Assembly (NCBI GenBank): GCA_004293285.1
Contig: RDYF01000101.1
Location: forward strand, 1-35,925
Direction of reading: 5' to 3'
Origin: Verrucomicrobiota bacterium
GTDB lineage: Bacteria; Verrucomicrobiota; Verrucomicrobiia; Verrucomicrobiales; Akkermansiaceae
DNA: 35,925 bases
Part shown: positions 18,701-27,935 of the stretch, piece by piece
How positions within the stretch are numbered: position 1 is the stretch's first letter
How the letters are laid out: each line of letters opens with the position of its first letter
Notes under the pieces: model-generated
Seen by the model: only the letters and a program-made list of their open reading frames with translations
Told to the model about the DNA's origin: nothing
Database searches by the model: none
Position numbers and translations under genes: made by a program

Positions 18701-20782
18701 TACCTCGCGCCAATCGCTGTTTCTGTCAAAAACACCTATCCCAGCAACTCCTGGCTTACCAAGCCCTACACACACATCACCGCGTTGCCTTATGGCATTG
18801 TCGCCACCCGCTCAACTGACGACACGAAGGAATACATCCATGTGCTCAACCCACCGGGCTCCAAGACACTCACGCTGCCCGCTCCGGCCGACGGCAAGGT
18901 GTTCACCAACGCGCGCCTGCTGAAAAATTCCCGTGCGGTCACCCTCACCCGCACATCCCGCAGCATGTCGCTCACTCTCGGCAGCTTGGACAACTGGGAA
19001 ACACTGAACACCGTGATCGTGATGGACGTTGTTACGCCCGGCGGACGAGGCCTGACCAACAACAACAGCTCGAACGTCACTTATTCGGGCACATCGTGGA
19101 CATACCAGAACAACCGCAACGCAGGCGAATTCCAGAACGACATTCATTACGCGACGACGAACGGCGACTCCGTCACCTTGGTATTTGACGGCACCGATGT
19201 CGAGTTCCTCTCTACCTACGGTCCCAACCGCGGTCAGGTGGATGTCTATCTGGATGACGTCTTCCAACAAACCATTGACCTCTTCCATGCCAATACTTTC
19301 AATGCCACCGTCTTCAGCAGGTCCGGACTGTCGCGCGGCCAACACATTCTAAAGCTCGTCAAGAAAAGCGGGCAATTTCTCACTGTGGACGCTTTCAAAG
19401 TCACTGAATGGATCGACAGCAATGACACGTCACTCATTTACTCCGGCCCATGGTCGAATCAAGCATCGTCCGACGCCATCGGCGGCTCCGTCTACAAGGC
19501 CACCGAAAACGGGAGTTCTGTCACACTAAACTTCGAGGGCAATGGCATCGATGTCATCTCCTCGAAAGGCGTCGGCGGAGCCACCGTGAAAGTTCATCTC
19601 AACGATGCCTACATGACGGATGTGCCGCAATCGGCCTTATCCCCCCAGTCCCAAGCCGTCGCATTTTCCAGCTTCAATACCCAAGTGCTCGACAACGGCG
19701 CGAACAAGCTGACGGTGATGAAAAACCGGGGCATCTGGATGGATGTGGACGCCTTCCGCGTCTACAAGGGCAGCGCCTCGACCGCTCTCCGGTGGGGCGC
19801 AAGCGGCGGCGGTGGCAATGGCACTTGGAACGTGAACAACTCGACGAACTGGTTCGACGGCCTCGCCGCCACCAGGTGGGAGGATTTCGGCAGTAATGAC
19901 TACGCCGCCACCTTTGAAGGAACGGCGGGAACTGTCACCGTAGGCGCCAACGTCAAGGCCAACCGCCTCACCTTCAACACCACTGGCTATCTCATCCGAT
20001 CCACCAACGCAGCAAACCTCCTCACCCTCAACGGCACGACTGCCACCATCACAACTGCTAGCGGCGTATCCGCCACGATCAGCAGCGCGATCGCAGGCGG
20101 CGCGGGCTTGGTGAAAGATGGATCCGGCACGCTTCATCTCACCAACACCAATTCGACCCGCACTGGCCCGACGACCGTACGCGCTGGCACGCTGAGCCTC
20201 GGCAATGGTAGCTCCAACGCCAAGCTTGCCGACTCCTCCCCCGTTAGCGTTTCCCAGGGCGCCACACTGAACCTGAACTACTCCGGCTCGGACACCGTAA
20301 GCTCTCTCAGCTTCGGCGGCATCGCTCGGCCACCAGGCATCTATTCCGCTGCGAACAGCCCTTTCATCACCGGCTCCGGTACGCTCACCGTTTCCACCGG
20401 CCCTGCGACGGACTATGATGGTTGGGCGACATTCCACGGGGTAGTCGGCGTGCAAACAGACGACGATGATCTCGACGGCATGAACAACCGCACCGAATAC
20501 GCCTTCGGTCTGAATCCGAAAAACGGCGCATCCGCACAACCCATCGTCAGCCTGCCGAGCCCCGCTAGCAACACCTTCGCCTACACACGCCGGCGCGCTT
20601 CGATGACGGCGCTGAAGTATACAGTATGGACCTCCACCAATCTCACCAACTGGTCTGAGGACATCGGTGCATTGCAGTCTGCTACCACGATTACTGGCAC
20701 GGATCTCGAGTCAGTCGTGGTTACTCTTAGCCCTAGTTCTACCAATCCTCATCGCCTGTTTGTACGCATTCAGATCGATTGA
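15787..20782 (+). pseudogene. Giant PATR-repeat protein with embedded GH29-like fucosidase domain; frameshifted near the N-terminus
   Basis: From ATG 15787 the frame gives a signal peptide ending near PASAQA and a mature start ASFTWGGGDSIWTN up to PPVSGDTA, then closes. The next frame takes over at about 15966 (TLQGGVSITVSGSALL) and stays open to 20782, so an out-of-frame loss of part of the first strands is likely. The remaining 1,600 residues contain PATR repeats (GDGTMVLSAENTYSGGTT at 16336, GAGTMVLAGNNTYSGGT at 16854, further copies at 17134, 17490 and 20118). A GH29-like catalytic domain spans about 17786-19050 (MKHGLFVHYVW; EYIIFTAWH; GLFLDEND at 18221 with the likely nucleophile Asp at 18233). 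Two related beta-sandwich, CBM-like domains follow (19066-19410, 19435-19770). The C-terminus has a calcium-loop-like DDDDLDGMNNRTEYAFGLNP. There is no beta-barrel translocator. If the break is a sequence error this is an intact secreted, cell-surface fucosidase-type enzyme. Confidence 0.8.
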
Positions 20783-20791
20783 TGTCGCCAA

Positions 20792-21088
20792 ATGAATATC
20801 GCCATGCACCATTCCACCAGAAGAATCATCCTCACCGCTCTCGTCGGCCGGCCCCTGAAAACCGGCTCGGCCAATTTCCCATGGGCTAAAGGCGACAATA
20901 CTTTGACGAACACTTCGGCGCTCGGCAGGAACGGTTGCCAACCCGTTAGCGGCGACGCGCTCCCCAGCACGGGTGTCATGAATATCTGGAATATCGACGA
21001 CGGGATCTCTATGACTGGTGACTCACTCCAAAGCAACAACACTCGCCTTCTTTCCTCCATCAGCTTGATGCCCCCCAAGACCGCATGA
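20792..21088 (+). pseudogene. Internally deleted miniature paralogue of the upstream PATR protein
   Basis: This 98-codon frame starts 10 bases after the giant PATR gene. Its middle, ANFPWAKGDNTLTNTSALGR followed by NGCQPVSGDA, matches the mature N-terminus ASFTWGGGDSIWTNTSASGW and NGGPPVSGDT of the larger protein. It then jumps to STGVMNIWNIDDGISMTGDS, matching STGVMHIWNIAGGISMTGGT at 16555-16620. So about 580 bp of the parent are missing between the two blocks, and everything after LQSNN is gone. The DNA is clearly diverged (many substitutions), so it is an old duplicate, not an assembly echo. It has a signal-like N-terminus without a clear hydrophobic core and is probably non-functional. 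The 138 bases after it (21089-21226) show nothing recognisable beyond the leader of the GH78 gene. Confidence 0.75.
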
Positions 21089-21226
21089 AAGGGCGGCTAA
21101 CATCTTCTAACAATAGCGCAATATTAAGCTGGAAGAAGCCTGCAATCCTCGTAAAATCGCTCGCAGCAACTGTCTTTCAAGACGACCACGAACAACAAAC
21201 TTAACAACTCGGCCGTAGTTTCACTT

Positions 21227-24200
21227 ATGCAAGCCTTTCAGAGATTCACGATAAACAGGGGCACCTTCGCCGCCTCGCTTCTAGCCCTGTTTTCCTCGAT
21301 CGCCCTCGCGATCACCCCGTCCAGCCTCCGCTGTGAGAACCGCGACGATCCGCGCGGGATCGATGTCGCGAAGCCGCGCCTTGCCTGGATGCTCGATGCC
21401 GGACAACAGACCGCGTATCAGATCGAGGTCGCAGGCGTCTGGGATTCCGGCAAGGTCGCATCGAACCAATCGGTGGCGATCGAGTATGCCGGCCCCGCCT
21501 TGAAGTCGCAGACGCGCTACGATTGGCGCGTGCGGGCTTGGGATCAGGATGGCAAGCCCGGCGAATGGAGTCCGCGCGCGAGCTTCGTGACCGGCGTGCT
21601 CGGCGTGCCGTGGCAGGGGAAATGGATCGCCGATGGCGAAGCCACCGGTGCGCCCAAAGGGATCGGCTATCATGCGGGGGAAGCTTCGACGGACGAAACG
21701 AAGTGGGTGCAGGTCGATCTCGGAGAAAGCCTGCCCATCGAGTCGGTGCTGCTGGAATCCCTGCGCCACGAGAACTGCGACGGCTTCGGCTTTCCCATCC
21801 GCTACCGCGTGGAGGGATCGAATGACCCGGACTTCGCCTCGCCGGTGACGATCGCGGACCTCACCCGCGCCGATGCGCCGAATCCCGGGAAAGGAACGGT
21901 GACCCACCGCGCTTCGACCAAGGTCCGCTTCGTGCGCGTCACCGCGACCCGGCTCTTCCCGTGGAACGGCAAGTTCTGTTTCGCCCTGAGCGAACTGCGC
22001 GTCCTATCAGGCGGCAGGAACGCCGCGTCGGGTCGCCCTGTGAGCTTCAAGGACACGGTCGACAACTTCGGCTGGCATCACGACGCCCTAACCGATGGCA
22101 TCGGCGTCGAGCCGCACGGCATGCCGGTTTTCAAACGCGAGCTAGCCTTGGACAAGGAGATCGCCGAAGCCGTGCTCAGCGTCTGCGGGCTGGGCCACTA
22201 TGAGTTGTTTCTCAATGGCAGCAAGGTCGGCGACGACCTGCTCGCACCCGGCTGGTCGAACTATCGCAAAGTCTGCCTCTACGACACCTTCGACCTGACC
22301 AAGCAATTGCGCGACGGCGCGAACGAGCTGCGCGTCATGCTCGGCAACGGCTTCTTCAACATCCCCGGCGGTCGCTACGTGAAACTGCAAACCTCCTTTG
22401 GCCAGCCGATGCTCACGCTTCAAATGCGAGTGCGTTTCACCGACGGCACGGAGCAAACCATCGTCAGCGACGAGTCGTGGAAAACCGCCAGCGGCCCGAT
22501 CACCTTCTCCTGCGTCTATGGCGGCGAGGATTACGACGCGCGCCGGGAAGACCGGCTCGATGAGAAAACCGCGTGGAGCCCCGCCAAAGTGGTGGAAGGC
22601 CCCGGCGGAGCGCTGACCGGCCTGTCGCAGGCCGCCGAACCGATCGGTGCGATCGAGACCTTGAAAGCGGTGAAGGTGAATCGAATCGGCAAGAACCTAC
22701 TGGTATGCGATTTCGGCCAGAACGCGTCCTTCATCCCGCGCCTGAAGGTGAAAGGCGTGGCAGGAGCCTCAGTGAAGATGATTCCGTCAGAATTGTTAGG
22801 CGACGATGGCCGCATCTCCGATCCGATGTGCGGCGGCAATGCGTTCTACACCTACACGCTCAAGGGCGACCCTAAGGGCGAGACTTGGTTTCCCCAGTTT
22901 TTCTACCGCGGCGGCCGCTACGTGCAGGTGGAACTGAGCGCACCGCAAGGCAAGCCTTTGCCCGAAATCACATCACTGGAAAGCGTCGTCGTCCACAGCA
23001 AGGCGAAACCCGCTGGCGACTTCGCCTGCTCGAACGAGTTGTTGAACCGCACCCGCGATCTCATCCGCTGGGCGCAGCGCAGCAACCTGATGAGCGTGAT
23101 CACCGATTGCCCCCACCGCGAGAAACTCGGCTGGCTGGAGCAATACCACCTTCACGGCTACGCGTTGCGTTACGAGTGGGACATGGCCGCGATGTTCGTC
23201 AAAGGCATGGGCGACATGGCCCAGGCTCAGCTCGAAAACGGCCTCGTCCCCGACATCGCGCCGGAATACACGGTCTTCGGCGACGGTTTCCGCGACTCCC
23301 CGGAGTGGGGCTCGTCCTTCGTCATCGTGCCCTGGCAGCAGTACGAATCCACCGGCGATACCTCGCTGCTGGCCACCTACTACGAGCGAATGAAGCGCTA
23401 CTGCGACTACCTCCAGTCGCGGTCGCAGGACCTCATTGTGTCGCACGGACTCGGCGACTGGTATGACATCGGACCGAACCCACCGGGCATGTCGCAGTTG
23501 ACACCACTAGAAGTCACTGCCACCGCCTACTTTTTCCGCTGTGCCGACATCCTCTCGCGCACAGCGAAGCTGCTTGGAAACGCCAAAGACGCGGACCAAT
23601 ACGGCGCGCTCGCCGCCCGGATTCGCGAGGCCTTCAACAGGAAGTTCTGGAACGAGCAGGCTGGCCTGTTCTCCACCGGCTCCCAATGTGCCAACGCCAT
23701 TCCGCTGGTGATGGGCATCGCCGAGCCTCACATGCGCGCCCGCGCCCTTGACGCCATCGTTAAGGATGTCGCTGCCAAGGGCCTGACCGCTGGCGACGTA
23801 GGCTTCCACTACTTGCTCCGCGCGCTCTACGAAGGCGGTCGCTCGGATGTCATCTACGCGATGAACAACCAGTTGGACAAACCCGGCTACGGCTATCAGC
23901 TCAAGATGGGCGCGACCGCCCTGACGGAAGCTTGGAATGCCGAAACCCGATCCTCCCACAACCATTTCATGCTAGGCCACATCACCGAGTGGCTCTACGC
24001 CGGCCTGGGCGGCATCCAGCTCGATCCCGCCGCTCCAGGGTGGAAGAAGTTTATCATCCAACCGGCCGTGGTCGGAGATTTGACATGGGTGAAAGCACAC
24101 TATGATTCGCCATACGGCCGCATCGTCAGCCATTGGAAACGCAGCGGTCGCCATGTCACCATGGATGTCGCCGTCCCCGCGAACAGCAGCGCCACCGTCG

Positions 24201-24268
24201 TCACGCCCGACGGCAAACGCCACCAAGCCGGCCCTGGTAAGCATCATTTCAAAGCAACCCTGCCCTGA
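21227..24268 (+). CDS. Secreted GH78 alpha-L-rhamnosidase
   Basis: A 1,013-residue protein with a signal peptide (about 1-28). The order is an N-terminal fibronectin-like domain (SLRCENRDDPRGIDVAKPRLAW, in blocks), an F5/8-type-C-like carbohydrate-binding insert (about 160-260, KWVQVDLGESLPIES to FVRVTATRL), the GH78 beta-sandwich domains (LFLNGSKVGDDLLAPGWSNY), the (alpha/alpha)6 catalytic domain and a C-terminal beta-domain. Catalytic features of GH78 are visible: DCPHREKLGWLEQ at about 627-639, including the acidic residues of the general-acid region, and E901 in TALTEAWN. It removes terminal alpha-L-rhamnose from plant or algal glycans outside the cytoplasm. The gene is uninterrupted. A second, decayed GH78 gene begins 33 bases later, indicating tandem duplication or clustering of the family. 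Confidence 0.95.
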   Translation: MQAFQRFTINRGTFAASLLALFSSIALAITPSSLRCENRDDPRGIDVAKPRLAWMLDAGQQTAYQIEVAGVWDSGKVASNQSVAIEYAGPALKSQTRYDWRVRAWDQDGKPGEWSPRASFVTGVLGVPWQGKWIADGEATGAPKGIGYHAGEASTDETKWVQVDLGESLPIESVLLESLRHENCDGFGFPIRYRVEGSNDPDFASPVTIADLTRADAPNPGKGTVTHRASTKVRFVRVTATRLFPWNGKFCFALSELRVLSGGRNAASGRPVSFKDTVDNFGWHHDALTDGIGVEPHGMPVFKRELALDKEIAEAVLSVCGLGHYELFLNGSKVGDDLLAPGWSNYRKVCLYDTFDLTKQLRDGANELRVMLGNGFFNIPGGRYVKLQTSFGQPMLTLQMRVRFTDGTEQTIVSDESWKTASGPITFSCVYGGEDYDARREDRLDEKTAWSPAKVVEGPGGALTGLSQAAEPIGAIETLKAVKVNRIGKNLLVCDFGQNASFIPRLKVKGVAGASVKMIPSELLGDDGRISDPMCGGNAFYTYTLKGDPKGETWFPQFFYRGGRYVQVELSAPQGKPLPEITSLESVVVHSKAKPAGDFACSNELLNRTRDLIRWAQRSNLMSVITDCPHREKLGWLEQYHLHGYALRYEWDMAAMFVKGMGDMAQAQLENGLVPDIAPEYTVFGDGFRDSPEWGSSFVIVPWQQYESTGDTSLLATYYERMKRYCDYLQSRSQDLIVSHGLGDWYDIGPNPPGMSQLTPLEVTATAYFFRCADILSRTAKLLGNAKDADQYGALAARIREAFNRKFWNEQAGLFSTGSQCANAIPLVMGIAEPHMRARALDAIVKDVAAKGLTAGDVGFHYLLRALYEGGRSDVIYAMNNQLDKPGYGYQLKMGATALTEAWNAETRSSHNHFMLGHITEWLYAGLGGIQLDPAAPGWKKFIIQPAVVGDLTWVKAHYDSPYGRIVSHWKRSGRHVTMDVAVPANSSATVVTPDGKRHQAGPGKHHFKATLP

Positions 24269-24300
24269 ATGCCCAATCTCAGCCCCCTTCGTCAATCATC

Positions 24301-25163
24301 ATGAGACTTCCCATCTTAGCCTCCCTAGTTGCCTCGCTGATCGCCTGCGCCTTCGCCCTGCCGCCCACCGCGCTGCGCTGTGAAAATCGCGTCGATCCAC
24401 TCGGTGTGGAAGCCGCAATGCCCCGATTATCCTGGCAGCTCCAGGCAGCACCCGGCCAAACCAACCAATCCCAAAGCGCCTACCGCATCCTCGTCGCCAG
24501 TTCGGAAGGCAATCTCTCCGCGAATATCGGCGATCTCTGGGACCAAGCGGCAAGGTGAATTCCTCCCAATCCCGCGCCATCCGCTACGCCGGACCCGCGC
24601 TACACTCCGAGCAAAAGCTCCACTGGAAAGTCCGGGTCTGGGACCAAGCGAACCAATCGACCGACTGGAGCGCTCCCGCCACGTGGACGATGGGATTGCT
24701 GAATGGTGCCGACTGGCAGGGCGCGTCGTGGATGGGTGCCGCAGATACCTCGACCTCACAAGGATATGCGGTCGAGTCCGCCACCGCTGACGCGGTCAAG
24801 TGGGTGCAGGTAGACCTCGGCTCTGACACCGCCCTCGATTCGGTGCTCATCCGCCCTCAGTTTCACAACGATACCAGCGGGAGCGGTTGGATTCCGGGCT
24901 ACGGTTTCCCTCTCCGCTTCAAGGTTGAGATTTCCAAAGTCGCAGACTTTTCCACATCCACGGTCATCGCCGACCACACCACGGCGGACTTCGCTAATCC
25001 CGGCGGCTCGACCATCAACATCATTCTTTCGGACTCAAGCGGCGTAAGATCACCCTTTGTCACAACCTGTCCGCCTGGGTCACCGACGACAGCGGGCCCG
25101 CGTCACTCTCCATCACTTTCCCAAGCCGTTGCAGTTGGTTCCTCGCATCTCAGCACGAACTAG
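24301..25163 (+). pseudogene. Decayed second GH78 alpha-L-rhamnosidase, N-terminal part only
   Basis: ATG 24301 opens a signal peptide (MRLPILASLVASLIACAFA) and the GH78 N-terminal domain (LRCENRVDPLGVEAAMPRLSW, in blocks), closely similar to the intact GH78 upstream. At about 24545 the expected WDSGKV reads WDQAAR-stop; a two-base insertion near GACCAAGCGG explains it, and the next frame continues with VNSSQSRAIRYAGPAL. The F5/8-type module follows (KWVQVDLGSDTALDSVLI, ADHTTADFANPGG) to about 25020. After that the similarity ends abruptly: the catalytic domain is absent, and the frame drifts through unrecognised sequence to a stop at 25163. It is a truncated pseudogene, at most an N-terminal fragment without enzyme activity. 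Confidence 0.82.
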
Positions 25164-25423
25164 GGAAACGGGGTGACCGGGGTGGATTGCACGCAATGAT
25201 GCCTTACCGCCCCGCTGCACGATGGCCCTGCGATCCCGGAAAATCCCTTGCGAATTCTCCTCTCGCAGCACCCCACGACTAACCTTGGAACGACGGTGCA
25301 AATCGCGCCCACCAGAACTCGTCCAACCCACATTGTTCTGATAACACATGAGACAACTCTTTCCCGGACGATGCCGTTTTTCTCAGGGAACGCCGAAAAA
25401 GGGCCCAGCGCTCCCAAGGCCAC
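25164..25423 (+). other. Gene-free debris between the GH78 remnant and the GH95 gene
   Basis: No convincing gene or RNA is seen here. Short protein-like stretches continue from the GH78 remnant in mixed frames, for example KITLCHNLSAWVTDDSGPASL from about 25046 (in two blocks: KITLCHNLSAW, VTDDSGPASL), but no family is recognised. The segment ends at the hairpin element at 25424. Confidence 0.4.
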
Positions 25424-25448
25424 CTGCCTATTTTAACGGGTAGGCAGA
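25424..25448 (+). repeat. Intergenic element copy 2, perfect hairpin around the TTTTAACGGG loop
   Basis: CTGCCTA (25424-25430) and TAGGCAG (25441-25447) form a perfect 7-bp inverted repeat around the 10-base loop TTTTAACGGG. Bases 25430-25448 equal those of copy 1 at 15636-15654. No T-run follows, so it is not a standard terminator. It lies 90 bases before the GH95 start codon. Confidence 0.65.
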
Positions 25449-25537
25449 GGCTTTCACGCTAGATACGCTAACAAGCATTTGAGATTGAGATTGCCGTCCG
25501 CCCATTCTCAAATGTGTTCCATTTCCCGGTAACCTCC

Positions 25538-27842
25538 ATGAATCAAGCCCTTCCACTCGCGCTACTCGCTGTCGTTTTTAGTCCGCTGGCCCACGCCGCC
25601 GAATCCGAACTAAAGCTCTGGTATCAAAAACCCGCCAGCGAGTGGATCGAGGCACTGCCGATCGGTAACGGTCGCTTTGGCGCAATGATTTTCGGCCAAC
25701 CGGAGAACGAACGCTTCCAGCTCAACGATGTCACTGTCTGGTCCGGCAGCCCCCAGCCGGATGCCGACCGCAAGGACGCTTGGAAGGACTTGCCCGAACT
25801 CCGCCGCCTCATCCGCGAGGGAAAATTCGCTGACGCCACCGGTTTCGCCAACAGCCGCTTCAGCGGTCCCGCTCCCTACGACAATTCCTATCAGACTCTC
25901 GGCGACCTCCACTTCACCTTCGATCTCGGCGGCAATACGGTGTCTGACTACCGCCGTGAGTTGAACCTCTCAACAGCCCTCACCACCGTGACTTTCAAGT
26001 CCGGCGGCACGACCTTCCACCGCCAAGCCTTCGCCAGCGCCGTCGATGGCGTGATCGTCCACCGTCTCGTCGCTAGTCAAAAAGGTACGATCCGCTTCGG
26101 CCTGAAACTGAGCCGCGTCGAGCGCGCCAGCACCCGCTTCGAAGCCCCAGACACCTTGGTCATGACCGGCAACACCGGCGATACCCTGAACTATGAAGTC
26201 CGCGCCAAGGTGCTCCACAAAGGCGGGAAAATCATCGGCAACCCCGACGGCACGTTGCGCCTAGAAGGAGCGGATGACGCCACCGTGCTCATTGCAGCTG
26301 CTACCAATTTTGTGCTCGATTACGACAAAGGCTACAAGGGCGGCGATCTCTCCACTGCTGCCAGCCGCATCGAGTCGGCCGCAGCGAAGGCATACACTGC
26401 ACTGCGCGATGCCCACATTGCGGAATACTCGGAATATTTCAATCGCCTGCACCTTGACCTCGCCAAGCCGCAAGACACCCGCACGCCTACCGACGAGCGG
26501 CTGAAATCGTATTTCAATAATCCGGACCCTGCCTTCGCCACGCTCTTCTATCAGTTCGGGCGCTACCTGATGATTTCATCCAGCCGTCCGGACAATCCGC
26601 TGCCATTGAACAGCCAGGGCATCTGGGGCGATGGCCTCGATCTGCCGTGGAAATGCGATTACAAATCGAATATCAACTACGAGATGGCCTACTGGGCGGC
26701 CGAGGCCTCGAACCTCAGCGAGATGCACACACCGATGCTGCGCATGACGCAGAACCTCGTGAAACCCGGCACCCGCACCGCGCAGGCCTACTTCGGTCCA
26801 GACACTCCGGGCTGGGTCGTAGGCTACACCACCAACGGTTGGAGCTGGACCTCACCCGGCGCACAATTGAACTGGGGCGTCTGGTTCGGCGGCAGCGCAT
26901 GGATGTGCCAGCATCTCTGGGAACACTACGCTTATGGCCGCAACAAGGACTACCTGCGCTCGGTCTATCCTACGCTCAAAGGTGCAGCGGAGTTCTGGAT
27001 GAGCCAGCTCGTCGAAGGCACTGATGGCAAACTCATCACCTCCCCCTCCAGTTCGCCGGAAAACGAATTTGTCACGGAAAACGGCGTCCGCGGTGCCATT
27101 TGCGAAGGTGCCACGATGGAGAAATCCCTCGTTCGCGATCTTCTAACAAATACCGCCAAAGCTGCCGCCGTGCTTGGCATTGACGAGGAGTTCCGCCGCA
27201 AGGTCGAAGCAACGCGCGACCGCATCCGCCCTCCGCAGATCGGCAAACACGGTCAAATCATGGAATGGGGTGGCGATTGGGACAATCCAAACGACACACA
27301 TCGCCATGTATCGCATCTCTTCGCCCTGCATCCCGGCAATGAGATCACCGCGCTGGGCACGCCAGAACTCGCGAAGGCCGTCAAGGTCACGCTTAAACAC
27401 CGAGGCGATGATGGCACCGGCTGGGCACTCGCGTGGAAGATCAATTTCTGGGCGCGCCTGCTAGAAGGCGACCACGCCATGACCCTTATCGCCAACCAAC
27501 TCCGCAGCACCCAGGAATTGCAAACCGTCATGCAAGGCGCGGGCGGCACCTACCCGAACCTGTTCTGTGCCCACCCTCCCTTCCAGATCGATGGCAACTT
27601 CGGCTTTGTTTCCGGCGTCAACGAACTACTGCTGCAAAGCCATGAAACCTACACCGATCCGAAGGCTCCGAACGAGGACCGCTACCTCATTCATCTGCTG
27701 GAAAGACGGCAAACTCACCAAGGCCCGCATCACCAGCACCGGCGGCACCCACGGTCGCCTGCGAATCCAAGGCAAGGAAAGCGATTTCTCGCTGCCAGTG
27801 GGAGAGAGCAAGATGCTGCTCCCCGGGAATGCCGAACCCTAG
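25538..27842 (+). pseudogene. Secreted GH95 alpha-L-fucosidase with a frameshifting 80-nt loss near the 3' end
   Basis: ATG 25538 gives a signal peptide (MNQALPLALLAVVFSPLAHAA, cut near AHAA) and a GH95 enzyme: N-terminal beta-supersandwich (LWYQKPASEWIEALPIGNGR onwards), linker, and (alpha/alpha)6 catalytic domain. The residues known to matter in GH95 are visible: N378 and N380 in SNINYEMAYW, E508 in SSPENEF and D685 in PFQIDGNFG. GH95 inverts terminal alpha-1,2-fucose or galactose linkages. At 27700, after DRYLIHLL, 80 nt present in the related copy at 31064-31143 are missing, so the original frame reads nonsense to 27883, while the true C-terminus WKDGKLTKARITSTGG...GNAEP is in another frame and stops at 27842. 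Catalytic residues are all upstream, so only the C-terminal beta-domain is lost; some activity is conceivable if the defect is real. Confidence 0.88.
27675..27783 (+). repeat. GH95 C-terminal repeat, copy A
   Basis: This stretch shares three exactly matching blocks with 31038-31197: 26 bases (27675-27700 with 31038-31063), 21 bases (27699-27719 with 31142-31162) and 36 bases (27748-27783 with 31162-31197). Copy A lacks the 80 bases found between the first two blocks in copy B, while copy B lacks about 29 bases found between the last two blocks in copy A. Confidence 0.9.
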
Positions 27843-27935
27843 TGCGGCGGGAACAACGCTCTTTCGCCCCGATCTGGGGCTGAGTCCCACCCTTTGTTAC
27901 AGACCCATGGCGATCACCCCATACCCACCACTTCC

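Noticed and set aside
15787..20782. Calling the PATR protein a classical type V autotransporter
   Set aside because: No C-terminal beta-barrel is present; the protein ends in the EYAFGLNP-type module instead.
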